From Actinomycetes bacterium (GTDB lineage: Bacteria > Actinomycetota > Acidimicrobiia > Acidimicrobiales > Bog-793), in contig JAKCCH010000006.1 of NCBI GenBank assembly GCA_021838945.1, positions 1-58,770 of the forward strand: a stretch of DNA of 58,770 nucleotides, in the 5' to 3' direction. Below the pieces are notes generated by a model. It saw only the letters and a program-made list of their open reading frames with translations. It did no database searches and had not been told where the DNA came from. Of this stretch, positions 39,071 to 48,504 are shown one piece after another. Position 1 is the first letter of the stretch; each line of letters opens with the position of its first letter. A program made the translations under genes and the position numbers.

Positions 39071-39163
39071 GCCTTTGACCTTCACGCGCAATCCGGCGGC
39101 GCACGGGACCGTCGTCAGATCGCGCCGCACGTCCTCGACCCCGCGCGCCCTCGAGGACCCGGT

Positions 39164-39178
39164 AGGACCTTCGGCCCT
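39164..39178 (+). promoter_or_regulatory. DosR/DevR-like box AGGACCTTCGGCCCT
   Basis: Centre exactly 42 nt upstream of ATG 39213; TAGGTT at -12..-7. Confidence 0.7.
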
Positions 39179-39212
39179 GGAAGCGGCCACGCTCCGGTCG
39201 TAGGTTCAGACC

Positions 39213-39272
39213 ATGGCGCCGGCACCTGCCACACCAGCGCGAGTGGAGCCGGCACGGGGCGGACCGCGATGA
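39213..39272 (+). CDS. Candidate leaderless 19-codon ORF coupled to the downstream gene
   Basis: MAPAPATPARVEPARGGPR*, stop overlaps ATG 39269 as ATGA. Confidence 0.4.
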   Translation: MAPAPATPARVEPARGGPR

Positions 39273-40660
39273 GGGCCATGCGGTTCCGCGACCGTAAGGA
39301 TGCGGGCAGGCGCCTCGGCGAACGCCTGAAGGCTCTCCGCATCGACGGGCTGCAACCAGCTCCGGACATCCTCGTCGTCCTCGGGTTGCCGAGGGGGGGC
39401 GTCCCCGTCGCGGCGGAGGTGGCAACGGCGCTCGGAGCACCCCTCGACGTCATCCTCGTCCGCAAGCTCGGTGTGCCGTTCCAGCCGGAGCTCGCCATGG
39501 GCGCAGTCGGCGAGGGAGGGGTCCGGCTGCTCAACCGGCGGGTCCTCGCCGAGGTCGGCGTCTCCGAGGCGGCGATCCAGGCCGTCGAGACACACGAGCG
39601 GGCGGAGCTCGAACGGAGAGCCCGCTTGTACCGCGGGGACGGCACGCCCGTCGACCTCGCCGGGCGCATCGCCGTCATCGTCGACGACGGGATCGCCACC
39701 GGTTCGACCGCTCGCGCCGCATGCCAGGTCGCGCGCGCCCTCGGCGCCGACCGGGTGGTCCTCGCGGTGCCGGTCGCACCGCCTGGATGGACCGAGCGTC
39801 TCGCCGACGTGGCAGACGAGCTGGTGTGTCTCTCGACCCCGGCGAGCTTCTTCGCGATCGGCGAGTTCTACGACGACTTCTCGCAGATGAGCGACGAGGA
39901 GGTGCTCGACTGCCTCGCCCGGGCCGCCCCGAGCGAGGCTGAGGGGTCGCCACCCAGAGCGGGGAGTGGTCAGCTCGACGCCGAGATCGCGGTCCCGATC
40001 GACGGCCTCGCTCTCCCGGGTCAGCTCACGGTCCCCTCCGGCGCGGTGGGAGTCGTCGTCTTCGCACACGGGAGCGGCAGCAGCCGGCACAGCCCCCGCA
40101 ACCGGTACGTGGCGGGCACCCTGAACGCGAGGGGGATCGGGACGCTCCTGATCGACCTGCTCACGGCGCGTGAGGAGAAGGACCGAGGGCACGTCTTCGA
40201 CATCCCCCTCCTCGCCGACCGCCTCCACGCCAGCGCGCTGTGGGTGAGGAGCAGTCCGCCCCCGGCCGGTGAGCTGCCGATCGCGTTCTTCGGCGCGAGC
40301 ACCGGGGCGGCCGCCGCTCTCGTCGCGGCAGCCCGCGCGGCGGGAGCATCCGGGACCGCCGAGCCTGTCGCCGTCGTGTCCCGCGGTGGCCGGCCCGATC
40401 TCGCCGGGGACAGCCTGGCGGCCGTTCGCGCACCGACGCTTCTCATCGTCGGCAGCCTCGACACCGCCGTGCTCGAGTTGAACGAGGAGGCGCGGTCACG
40501 CATGCACTGCGCCACACGGCTCGAGGTCGTTCCCGGAGCGAGCCACCTCTTCGAAGAGCCGGGCACGCTCGAGCAGGTCGCCGAGCTCGCCGGCGACTGG
40601 TTCGAGCAGCACTTCGGGGTTCAGGCCACCCGAGACGGCGCTCGCCGAGACCGGGGCTGA
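39269..40660 (+). CDS. Phosphoribosyltransferase-alpha/beta hydrolase fusion (Rv0571c-like)
   Basis: ILVVLGLPRGGVPVAAEVATALGAPLDVILVRKLG...IAVIVDDGIATGSTARAA; then VVVFAHGSGSSRHSPRNRYVA hydrolase domain. Confidence 0.88.
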   Translation: MRAMRFRDRKDAGRRLGERLKALRIDGLQPAPDILVVLGLPRGGVPVAAEVATALGAPLDVILVRKLGVPFQPELAMGAVGEGGVRLLNRRVLAEVGVSEAAIQAVETHERAELERRARLYRGDGTPVDLAGRIAVIVDDGIATGSTARAACQVARALGADRVVLAVPVAPPGWTERLADVADELVCLSTPASFFAIGEFYDDFSQMSDEEVLDCLARAAPSEAEGSPPRAGSGQLDAEIAVPIDGLALPGQLTVPSGAVGVVVFAHGSGSSRHSPRNRYVAGTLNARGIGTLLIDLLTAREEKDRGHVFDIPLLADRLHASALWVRSSPPPAGELPIAFFGASTGAAAALVAAARAAGASGTAEPVAVVSRGGRPDLAGDSLAAVRAPTLLIVGSLDTAVLELNEEARSRMHCATRLEVVPGASHLFEEPGTLEQVAELAGDWFEQHFGVQATRDGARRDRG

Positions 40661-42279
40661 GCCGCGGCTCGAGCCCGGGCGTGCAGAGAAGGCTCTGCTT
40701 CACGCGCTTCACGTGCTTGGCGAGTCTCGCCGGGGGGGCTGCCGAGCCTCGCCGACACCGAACGCGGGAGGACGCTGATGCCCTTCGCCTTCGCCCGCCA
40801 GGCCGACAGCACGATGCTCCGCACGTCTCCTGCCGTCGCGCCCTCCTCCAGCGGAACGGTCGTCGAGACCCCGGCGTCGACGGACCGCTGCATCACGGCC
40901 TGCAGCCTGACCGGCCAGGCGGAGGGCAAAAAGGGTCCTGCAGGGTCCGGCCACGCCTCGATCCCGGGCGAAGTGCCTGCGAGGAGCGAGACGTCGCCCG
41001 TGGGCCAGATGGCGGTCAGGGCTGCGTTCCGCAAGCGTGGCCACCGGGCACGCCCGCCACTCGGCCGCCGCACGTCGGCATGGACGCTCCGCTCGAAACC
41101 CAGGAACGCGCCACGCTCGCGCGCGAGCTTCGCACTCGCCTCGCGGGCGCTCGCCTCGACGTGCCGGGCGACGCGTCCGGCGAGCTGCAGCGCCCGCTCG
41201 CTGCCGTACTCGACGCCGAGCGCCTCCGACAGCGAGGCGAGGCCCATGACTCCGAGCCCGACCTTCCGGCTGTTGTGTGCCGCCCGCTCCATCGCGGGGA
41301 CGGGGTACGAGCTGACGTCGACCGCGTCGTCGAGAAATCGGACCGCCATCGCCACGACGTGGCGGAGCCGGTCCCAGTCGATTCCCCGACCCCGGATGAA
41401 GCGCACCAGGTTGAGTGCCCCGAGGTTGCACGTCTCGTACGGAAGGAGCGGGATCTCGGCGTAGGGATCGACGGCCTCGATCCGGCCGAGGTCCGGCATC
41501 GGGTTCGAACGGTTCAGAGCATCGAGGAACACGATGCCCGGCTGACCGGTGGCGAGCACCGAGTCGTAGATCGCCTCCAGCAGCTCCGCAGCGCGGACCG
41601 TGCCCACGACGTCTCCGGTCCTCGGAGTCACGAGACGGAACAAGCCGTTCCGCTGTGCCGCGCGCAGGAGCGAGTCCGGCAGGCCGACCATGAGCTTCAC
41701 CGCGCCTGTTTGGACTGTTGAGGACGAGGCAGCTGCCACGAGCTCGACGATGTCGGGATGAGAGGCGTCGAGCACGGCCAGGCTCGATCCGGGCAACCGT
41801 CCTCTCGATGCGACGATGTCTGCCGAGGCGTCGAGCAGCCGCAACCACGACATGGGTCCTGCGGCGAGACCGCCGGTGCTCGACACCTTGTCGCCATCGG
41901 GGCGCAGGTGCGAGAGCGAGAAACCGACCGCTCCACCGGCTTGGTAGACGAGCGCCGCGTCGGACAGCGCCGAGAAGATCGACCGCAGAGAGTCCTCCAC
42001 CGGCAGCACGGCAGAGCCGGCCAGCATGCCTACCCCGGTGCCGGCGTTTCGCAGTGTCGTCGGTCCCGGCAGGAACTCGAGGCGGCGCATCGCCTCGGCG
42101 AATTCCGCTGCAAAGTGATCCTCGCCGCCCCGGCGGTACAGCTCCTCGGCAGCGGCCACGTGCCGGGCAACTCGTTCGGCCATGCCGTCGAACGTCTCGA
42201 CGACCGAGCCGGACTCACTCCTTCTCAGGTATCGCTCCTCCAGCACTGCCTGCGCGGTGGCGGAGGGAGAGGCGCCCAT
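40621..42279 (-). CDS. nrdZ-like: Class II (NrdZ/NrdJ)-like ribonucleotide reductase homolog
   Basis: FLPGPTTLRNAG, VLPVEDSLRSIF, DPYAEIPLLPYETCNLGALNLVRF, HNSRKVGLGVMG, WPTGDVSLLAGTSPGIEAW. Confidence 0.85.
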   Translation of the reverse strand: MGASPSATAQAVLEERYLRRSESGSVVETFDGMAERVARHVAAAEELYRRGGEDHFAAEFAEAMRRLEFLPGPTTLRNAGTGVGMLAGSAVLPVEDSLRSIFSALSDAALVYQAGGAVGFSLSHLRPDGDKVSSTGGLAAGPMSWLRLLDASADIVASRGRLPGSSLAVLDASHPDIVELVAAASSSTVQTGAVKLMVGLPDSLLRAAQRNGLFRLVTPRTGDVVGTVRAAELLEAIYDSVLATGQPGIVFLDALNRSNPMPDLGRIEAVDPYAEIPLLPYETCNLGALNLVRFIRGRGIDWDRLRHVVAMAVRFLDDAVDVSSYPVPAMERAAHNSRKVGLGVMGLASLSEALGVEYGSERALQLAGRVARHVEASAREASAKLARERGAFLGFERSVHADVRRPSGGRARWPRLRNAALTAIWPTGDVSLLAGTSPGIEAWPDPAGPFLPSAWPVRLQAVMQRSVDAGVSTTVPLEEGATAGDVRSIVLSAWRAKAKGISVLPRSVSARLGSPPGETRQAREAREAEPSLHARARAAAQPRSRRAPSRVA

Positions 42280-42313
42280 GTGCCAAGGATCGTCCTTGGG
42301 CGATCCTGGAGGT

Positions 42314-42328
42314 AGGGCCGAAAGTCTC
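42314..42328 (-). promoter_or_regulatory. DosR/DevR-like box GAGACTTTCGGCCCT
   Basis: Centre 42321 is 42 nt upstream of ATG 42279; GATCCT at -12..-7. Confidence 0.7.
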
Positions 42329-42404
42329 GAAAAGGGCTGACGATCAGCCCTCGCCCCACTTGGGCCGGCTCGGCCCTTCTCGCGCCGGGCGACCTCCGCC
42401 ACGC

Positions 42405-43208
42405 CTATCCTCGCTCGGCCGCGACCGCCGGCCCGGGAACGGCACAGGCGTTGACGGCTTCGAGGTTGCGCCTCGTGCACAGACGCAGCCACCGAAGTGA
42501 GCTTGGGCTCAAGCGGTCGCAGACCCAGTCCCAGTGGAGCGAGACCACGTCCCCCGGGCTGAGCCGCCCGGCTGACAGGCCGGCCTGAGCGTGCTCGGAA
42601 CGAGCCTCCCCGAGCACGAGGCGCGACCCTTCGAACGCGAGCAGGCGGCTTTGCACCGTGACCCGGTCGCCGCTCGCCGACTCGACGGTCCCCCACCGGA
42701 TCCGGCAACGGTCGAGCACCTCGAGCGCGGCGGCCACGGCTCCGGCGCCGGCGCCGCCGGCCCCGCCCCCCCGCAGCAGGCCGACCCACGGGTAGACGGC
42801 GAAGACGTGGAAATTGTGCTGGGGAACCCCGCCTCGCGGCACCGCCTCGAGCAGAGGACCGAGCCGGCGGCCGGCCCTCGTTGAGAAACGCTCGCCCAAC
42901 TCAGCCCACATCACCCTCCCCGGCACGCGTTCGACGAGCTCGTTACCGACCCAGTACGCCTCCACCACGCGGCGATCGAGCGGGTCACCGATCCCGTTGC
43001 TGCCCGCGATCAGCTCCAAGTACGGCCAAGCACCGTCGAACCGCCGCTCCAGATCCACCACCAAGCTCGGATCGCTCCCGTCCCTGACGGCATCGAGCAG
43101 CTCGGCCGAGTCGGCCGGGCCGCAGAAGCCGAGCAGGTTCGGCGGGATGGCGTATCTGGCGAACAGCAGGGCGCCCGGTGCCGTCGCGGCGAGAGGTGCC
43201 ACCTTCAT
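42405..43208 (-). CDS. Hydrogenase-operon protein of unknown function (DUF6390-like by recollection)
   Basis: ARYAIPPNLLGFCGPADSAELLDAV...PYLELIAGSNGIGDPLDRRVVEAYWVGNELVERV; last gene of the overlapping operon. Confidence 0.65.
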   Translation of the reverse strand: MKVAPLAATAPGALLFARYAIPPNLLGFCGPADSAELLDAVRDGSDPSLVVDLERRFDGAWPYLELIAGSNGIGDPLDRRVVEAYWVGNELVERVPGRVMWAELGERFSTRAGRRLGPLLEAVPRGGVPQHNFHVFAVYPWVGLLRGGGAGGAGAGAVAAALEVLDRCRIRWGTVESASGDRVTVQSRLLAFEGSRLVLGEARSEHAQAGLSAGRLSPGDVVSLHWDWVCDRLSPSSLRWLRLCTRRNLEAVNACAVPGPAVAAERG

Positions 43209-44224
43209 CCCGGCCTGCTCCGTGCCCCGAGGAGGAGCTGCGGTCGGCGCAACGCCTGCCAGAGCACGACCGCGGTCCCGGCAGCCACGAGGGACAAGCC
43301 AACCGTGACGGGCACGGGCGAGAGGGATGCCGTCCCCGCGAGCGCCTGAAGCAGCGCAGTCAGCAACGCGCTCCCGACGAGCACGGACGTGACGTCGACG
43401 GCCCGGGCGTTCGCGAGCGCGCTCATCCAGAGCCCGACGTAGAGCGCAAGGAGGCTCCCGGTGAGGAGGATCCAGCCGAGCTGCGAGGCGTCGAAGGAGA
43501 CGAGAGCACCGCCGTGGCCGGTGAGCACCAGGTAGCCGATGAGGGCGAGGGCGCCGACACCCATCCGGGTGAGCGAGACGGCTGAGGGCGTGAGGTCGCG
43601 AAGCAGCACCTTCGCGACCACGACCTCGACCGCCCAGATCAGGGTCGAGGCGAGCACCAGCAGCTCGCCCCGGTCCGCTGCGAGGCGGCCCACACCACCG
43701 GCGATAGCCACCTGGCCGACGAGGAGGAGCGCGATGGCGGCGAGGTTCCAGCGGGTGAGGCGCTCGCGCAGAGCGAAGAAGCCGAGGAGCCCGACCCAGA
43801 CGACGAGCGTGTCCCGAAAGAACGCTGCGGGCGTCGCCGCAGTGTCGGCCAGGCCGTCGAAGAAGAGCACGAAGGCGAGGCCGCCACCGGCGAGGCCGAC
43901 GTACCCGAGCCCGAGCGCCCGGGTGAGCGGGCGGAGCGGGCGGAACGGGCCGACCGGACGGCGGGACGCTGCCGGGGTTGGCCGGCCGACCTCGAGGAAA
44001 CGGGCGAGGAAGGGCAGCCCGCGGGAGCTGCGCGAGCGCCGCCACCGCAGACCTGCCGCCGCGGCGATCGCGAGCACCGCCGTCGCCACGACGTTCTTGG
44101 CCGTGGTGTACACAGCGGGCGAGGAGACGGCATGCACGCCGTAGCCGTTGACGAAGACGGACACGCCACTCGTCGTTGCGGCGCCGGCCGCTATCCATGC
44201 GCCGGAGAGTCGGCGACGGGTCAT
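43205..44224 (-). CDS. EamA/DMT family transporter within the hydrogenase operon
   Basis: About ten TM segments; LGYVGLAGGGLAFVLFFDGLADT; ATGA overlaps both sides. Confidence 0.8.
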   Translation of the reverse strand: MTRRRLSGAWIAAGAATTSGVSVFVNGYGVHAVSSPAVYTTAKNVVATAVLAIAAAAGLRWRRSRSSRGLPFLARFLEVGRPTPAASRRPVGPFRPLRPLTRALGLGYVGLAGGGLAFVLFFDGLADTAATPAAFFRDTLVVWVGLLGFFALRERLTRWNLAAIALLLVGQVAIAGGVGRLAADRGELLVLASTLIWAVEVVVAKVLLRDLTPSAVSLTRMGVGALALIGYLVLTGHGGALVSFDASQLGWILLTGSLLALYVGLWMSALANARAVDVTSVLVGSALLTALLQALAGTASLSPVPVTVGLSLVAAGTAVVLWQALRRPQLLLGARSRPG

Positions 44225-44526
44225 GACTGCACCTCCGGTGTCTCGTGCGCCGCTGCACGTAGCTCGGCCGCCACCTGTTCCGCCTCGACCGCGTCGGCTC
44301 GCCCGACGGCGTACCCGCTGTGCACGACGAGCCACTCCCCTACGGCGGGCGCCGGACCGTCGAGTGCGAGCAGGGAGACCCGGTAGCGGCGGCCGTCCAT
44401 GTCCTCGACCTCGACCGCCCCCACCCCCGCCCCCACCAGCCCCGGCTCGGCCAGCGACTCCGAGTCCTCCTCCTCGGTCCTACCCCCGGGTACGGAGACG
44501 ACCCGGTGCAACCGGCTCATGCACAT
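44221..44526 (-). CDS. hypC: HypC/HybG-family hydrogenase assembly chaperone
   Basis: MCMSRLHRVVSV...GEWLVVHSGYAVGRADAVEAEQ; Cys2 after Met. Confidence 0.85.
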   Translation of the reverse strand: MCMSRLHRVVSVPGGRTEEEDSESLAEPGLVGAGVGAVEVEDMDGRRYRVSLLALDGPAPAVGEWLVVHSGYAVGRADAVEAEQVAAELRAAAHETPEVQS

Positions 44527-45026
44527 GGCATCTCCTCGCGCGCGACCACACTCGTCGGATCGGGATCTGCCCGGTGTGCGAGGGACTCGATCCGGCGGAC
44601 GACCGCGGGGACTGCGGCGGCCACCGCCCTGCTGAGGCCCTCGCCCGGGGTGAAGTCCTCGCCCTCCACGGCGAGCACGACGACGCTCGACGGCACCCTC
44701 CCGAGCACTCGCGCGAGCTGGACGGCGCGTGCCACGCCGATCCCGTGCGTGCTCGTCGGCGCGAGCACCTCCGCATCGGCCACGGCGCTCAGGTCCAGCT
44801 CGAAGACGGTCCCCGGCCGTGCGCCGGATCGGGCCGCGTCCACGACGAGGACGAGGTCGGCACTGTCGAAGGACTCGACGAGGTCGAGGGGCTCGCTCAC
44901 CCGGTCGACGAGGCTCGCCGCAAGGCCGCTGCGGCGAAGGGCGTCCACGACCGCCCCGCCGACCCCGTCGTCCCTCCGGTACGGGTTGCCCACGCCGGCG
45001 ACGACGATGCGGTGGGCCACCGTCAT
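44517..45026 (-). CDS. Hydrogenase maturation protease (HyaD/HycI family)
   Basis: IVVAGVGNPYRRDDGVGGAVVDAL...LVLVVDAARSGARPGTV. Confidence 0.85.
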   Translation of the reverse strand: MTVAHRIVVAGVGNPYRRDDGVGGAVVDALRRSGLAASLVDRVSEPLDLVESFDSADLVLVVDAARSGARPGTVFELDLSAVADAEVLAPTSTHGIGVARAVQLARVLGRVPSSVVVLAVEGEDFTPGEGLSRAVAAAVPAVVRRIESLAHRADPDPTSVVAREEMPCA

Positions 45027-46342
45027 CGCCCGACCACCGAGACGTCGAGGAAGTGCGCAGCGCACGAGATGCAGGGATCGTGGTTGCGCACCGCCTGCTC
45101 ACAGCGCCACTGAAGCTCCGAGTCGGGCAGGTCGAGCGAGTTCTGCGCCACCCGCCGCAGGTCTTCCTCGATCGACAGCTGGTTCTGCGACGTCGGTGGC
45201 ACGATCCGGGCCCGCAGGATGGTGCCATCGGCGTCGATCTCGTACTGCTGGAACAGCGTCCCCCGCGGCGCCTCCGTCGCTCCTGTCCCCACGGACCGCT
45301 CGAGCTCGGGGGCAGTGACGGGCACGGCGGGGCGCGGCGGCGGTTGGTACGACTCGACGAGCCGGAGGGCCTCCTCGCAGGCGGCGACGAGCTCGACCGA
45401 GCGCACGACGATGCTCCGGAACGGGTTGCGGCACTCCGGACCGAGGCCGGCGTGCTCGGCCGCCTCGGCGGCACGCGGCGGCAGCGCCGCTCGGTTCAGC
45501 GCATAGCGGGCGAGCGGTCCGGTGAGATACGGAGTCGTGCCGAGCAGTCGTGCATGGAGGGCCGTCGAGTGAGGGACCTGCTCCTCGGTGACGGCAGCAA
45601 GGAACTCGTCGGCGGAGCCGGACAACCCCGAGGAGGACCGCGGCCGCCCCCGTTCGATCGCGTACCGGCCCGAGTCCTCGAGAGCGGCGAAGGCGTACGG
45701 GGACTCGACGTCGAGGAACACGAAGTCCCCCACCCACTCCACCGTCTCGATCGCCGCCTCGAGTGCTCGCTGCAGCGGTTCGCGCAGCGACGCGATCGCC
45801 TCGGCAGGAGGAGCCGAGTAGAAGCCCCCGACCCGCACGTTCACCGGGTGCACCGCCCTGCCCCCGATCGTGCTCATCACGAGGTTGCCCGTGCGCTTCA
45901 GGGCCAGTCCCCGCTCGACTGCCCCCCTGTCGTGCTCGGCCAGCTCGACCGCGTCGGCGAGCCCGAGGAAGTCGGGGGCGTGCAGGAGGTAGACGTGCAG
46001 GGCGTGGCTCTGGATCCACTCCCCGCAGTACAGGAGCCGCCGCAGGTCCCAGATCTCATCGTCCACGACTGCACCACAGGCGTCCTCCACAGCCGCGCAC
46101 GCGCTCATCTGGTACGCCACCGGGCAGATCCCGCAGATGCGCGCCGTCAGGTCGGGCGCCTCGGTGAAGTGGCGTCCCACGAGCAGCGCCTCGAAGTAGC
46201 GGGGCGGCTCGAAGATCTCGAGAGCGACGTCGGTGACCCGCTCGCCATCCACGCTGATGCGCAGCGCCCCCTCCCCCTCGACGCGGGCGAGGGCGCCGAG
46301 GGAGACGCTCCGGGACCGGCCGGTCGCGGGCGAGCCGGTCAT
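45023..46342 (-). CDS. hyhL: [NiFe] hydrogenase large subunit, group 3b type
   Basis: [14 protein letters not shown] (L1) and [13 protein letters not shown] (L2). Confidence 0.93.
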   Translation of the reverse strand: MTGSPATGRSRSVSLGALARVEGEGALRISVDGERVTDVALEIFEPPRYFEALLVGRHFTEAPDLTARICGICPVAYQMSACAAVEDACGAVVDDEIWDLRRLLYCGEWIQSHALHVYLLHAPDFLGLADAVELAEHDRGAVERGLALKRTGNLVMSTIGGRAVHPVNVRVGGFYSAPPAEAIASLREPLQRALEAAIETVEWVGDFVFLDVESPYAFAALEDSGRYAIERGRPRSSSGLSGSADEFLAAVTEEQVPHSTALHARLLGTTPYLTGPLARYALNRAALPPRAAEAAEHAGLGPECRNPFRSIVVRSVELVAACEEALRLVESYQPPPRPAVPVTAPELERSVGTGATEAPRGTLFQQYEIDADGTILRARIVPPTSQNQLSIEEDLRRVAQNSLDLPDSELQWRCEQAVRNHDPCISCAAHFLDVSVVGR

Positions 46343-47145
46343 GATCCCTCCCTGCCGGCTCGAGCCGCACGAGCGGCGGCCGCCGCCTCGGCGGCCTCGC
46401 CGTCGAATCCCGGCGCCCCCGCGTTGAACGTCTGGAACAGCCTCGACACCGCCAACGGCGACATCCCGTCGGCCCGCAGACGTCTTGCGAGCGACACCAC
46501 GTTCGGCGACTCGGTCGGCCCGAAGCACCCGTAACACCCCCGCCCGACCGCCGGGCAGAGCGCGCCACAGCCCGCGCGGGTGACGGGGCCGAGGCACGGG
46601 TTGGCACCACGGACGAGGAGGCACGTCGTCCCTTGCCGCTTGCACTCCTGGCAGACCGAGTGCAAGGGGATCACCGGACGGCGCCCCGCCAGCACGGCCG
46701 TCAGCACCTCGAGCACCTGGCTCGAGGACACCGGGCAGCCCTGGAGCTCGAGGTCGACCTGGACGTAGGCGGAGATCGGGAACGACCCCTCGAGGGATGA
46801 CAGGTACTCCGGGTGCGCGTAGACGAGGCCCGCGTACTCTCCCGCGCCGGCCATGTTCCGAAGCGCCTGGACGCCCCCGGCAGTCGCGCAGGCGCCGATC
46901 GTCACGAGCAGGCGGGATTGCGCCCGGATTTGGCCGATCCGCTCGGCGTCCGCGGGCGTCGTCACCGAGCCCTCGACGAGGGAGATGTCGTAGGGACCGG
47001 GCTCGACCGCGCGTGTCATCTCGGTGAAGTGGGCGATCCGCACCGCACCGGCGAGTGACAGCAGCTCGTCCTCGCAGTCGAGGATGCTCAGCTGGCATCC
47101 GTCGCACGAGGCGAACTTCCAGACCGCGAGCGTCGGGACGCTCAC
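46339..47145 (-). CDS. hyhS: [NiFe] hydrogenase small subunit
   Basis: [48 protein letters not shown] start. Confidence 0.92.
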   Translation of the reverse strand: MSVPTLAVWKFASCDGCQLSILDCEDELLSLAGAVRIAHFTEMTRAVEPGPYDISLVEGSVTTPADAERIGQIRAQSRLLVTIGACATAGGVQALRNMAGAGEYAGLVYAHPEYLSSLEGSFPISAYVQVDLELQGCPVSSSQVLEVLTAVLAGRRPVIPLHSVCQECKRQGTTCLLVRGANPCLGPVTRAGCGALCPAVGRGCYGCFGPTESPNVVSLARRLRADGMSPLAVSRLFQTFNAGAPGFDGEAAEAAAAARAARAGREGS

Positions 47146-48056
47146 CGCTCCCGCTCCCGCATCAGGTGCGTCACTGCGCCTCCGTACGCCACGATGGGAC
47201 CGTCGCGGCAGAGGATGAGCGGCCCGAGCTGGCAGTGCCCGCACCAGCCGAGACCGCACTGCATGTTGCGCTCGAGCGACACGAAGATGCGGGACGGGTC
47301 CATCCCGAGCTTCTCGAGCGCCGCCGCAGTGAAGCGCATCATGATCTCCGGGCCGCACACGAGCGCCCGGGCGCCGCCGGGATCGATGCCGGCCGGTGCG
47401 ATCTGCGCAGTCACGAGACCGACGTGCCCGGTCCAGCCGGGTGTCGACACGTCGACGGTCACGCTGACGATCGCCCCGAGCGCAGCCCAGCGCGCCAGGT
47501 CGTCCGCAAAGATCACCTGTGCCTGCTCCCGTGCACCGGCGATCACGAAGAGACGTCCCCGGAGCCGGCCCGACGCGTCCGTGGACCGCCCCGCGAGGTC
47601 GTCGACGACGCTTCGGAGCGGGGCGAGGCCGATTCCACCGGCCACGACGACGACGTCCCCCTCAGCGAGCCAGTCGCCGTCTTCAGCGCCCCAGCCCTGA
47701 CCGAACGGCCCCCGGACTCCGACCAGACTGCCGGCGGAAGCAACGCACAGAGCATGTGTCACGGCGCCGACATCCCGGATCGTGTGGACGATCGATCCGG
47801 CACCGGCGGTGTGCAGGCCCTGGCCGGAGTCGCGGCCTGAGAGGCGGCTGGAGCGGCTCACCGAGATCGCCGCCTCTCCCACGCCGAAGGCCGTCAGCAT
47901 GTTGAACTGCCCGTGACGGGGGGGCGCCACAGCCATCTCAGCCTTGAGAGGGGCGAGAGTGAGAGAGGAGACGTCGGACGTCTCTCGCCGGTTGGCGACG
48001 ACGCGGTACAGGGCCGGATCCATCGGATCGCGTTCAACGGGCACGACTGCTCCCAT
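47142..48056 (-). CDS. hyhG: FAD/NAD(P)-binding gamma subunit (sulfhydrogenase-like)
   Basis: [48 protein letters not shown]. Alternative start 48023. Confidence 0.92.
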   Translation of the reverse strand: MGAVVPVERDPMDPALYRVVANRRETSDVSSLTLAPLKAEMAVAPPRHGQFNMLTAFGVGEAAISVSRSSRLSGRDSGQGLHTAGAGSIVHTIRDVGAVTHALCVASAGSLVGVRGPFGQGWGAEDGDWLAEGDVVVVAGGIGLAPLRSVVDDLAGRSTDASGRLRGRLFVIAGAREQAQVIFADDLARWAALGAIVSVTVDVSTPGWTGHVGLVTAQIAPAGIDPGGARALVCGPEIMMRFTAAALEKLGMDPSRIFVSLERNMQCGLGWCGHCQLGPLILCRDGPIVAYGGAVTHLMRERER

Positions 48057-48504
48057 AGAGGTCGAGCAGCCGCACCCTCGTCATCTGCAGACGCTCCAGC
48101 AGCACGCCTGCCACCCGGAAGGTGAGCCGGTGCCCGAGCTCGGGATCGGCGTCGGCCTTGTCCCGCAGGCAGGCGGCGTCGATCGCGATCGCTCCCACCG
48201 CGCCGGCCGCCCTCGCGTCGAAGTGCCAGCGGTAGGGCGGGAACATCCAGCTCCAGCCGACGACGCCGCCGGGCCCGACCGTCTCGATCACGATTGGGCC
48301 GCTGGCGGGAGCGTTGACCTCGATGGCGACCACGCCGCGACGGACGAGGTACAGCGTGTCAGCCGCCTCGCCTTCGGTGATGAGCAGCTCTCCTGCGTGC
48401 CACACCCGGTTGACGGCGCAGCCGGCCACCTCGCCGATGAGATCCACCGACAGCCCGGCGAGGAGCGGGTGGGTGGAGATGAGGTCGGCGATGTCCTGTT
48501 TCAT
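48034..48504 (-). CDS. Cyclic nucleotide-binding-domain protein
   Basis: [17 protein letters not shown]...[21 protein letters not shown]; no obvious HTH. Confidence 0.85.
   Translation of the reverse strand: MKQDIADLISTHPLLAGLSVDLIGEVAGCAVNRVWHAGELLITEGEAADTLYLVRRGVVAIEVNAPASGPIVIETVGPGGVVGWSWMFPPYRWHFDARAAGAVGAIAIDAACLRDKADADPELGHRLTFRVAGVLLERLQMTRVRLLDLYGSSRAR

Noticed and set aside
42282-42298. CCAAGGA-tcg-TCCTTGG hairpin in front of the nrdZ-like gene as a riboswitch
   Set aside because: Too short for a cobalamin riboswitch; if transcription is leaderless it is not even transcribed.
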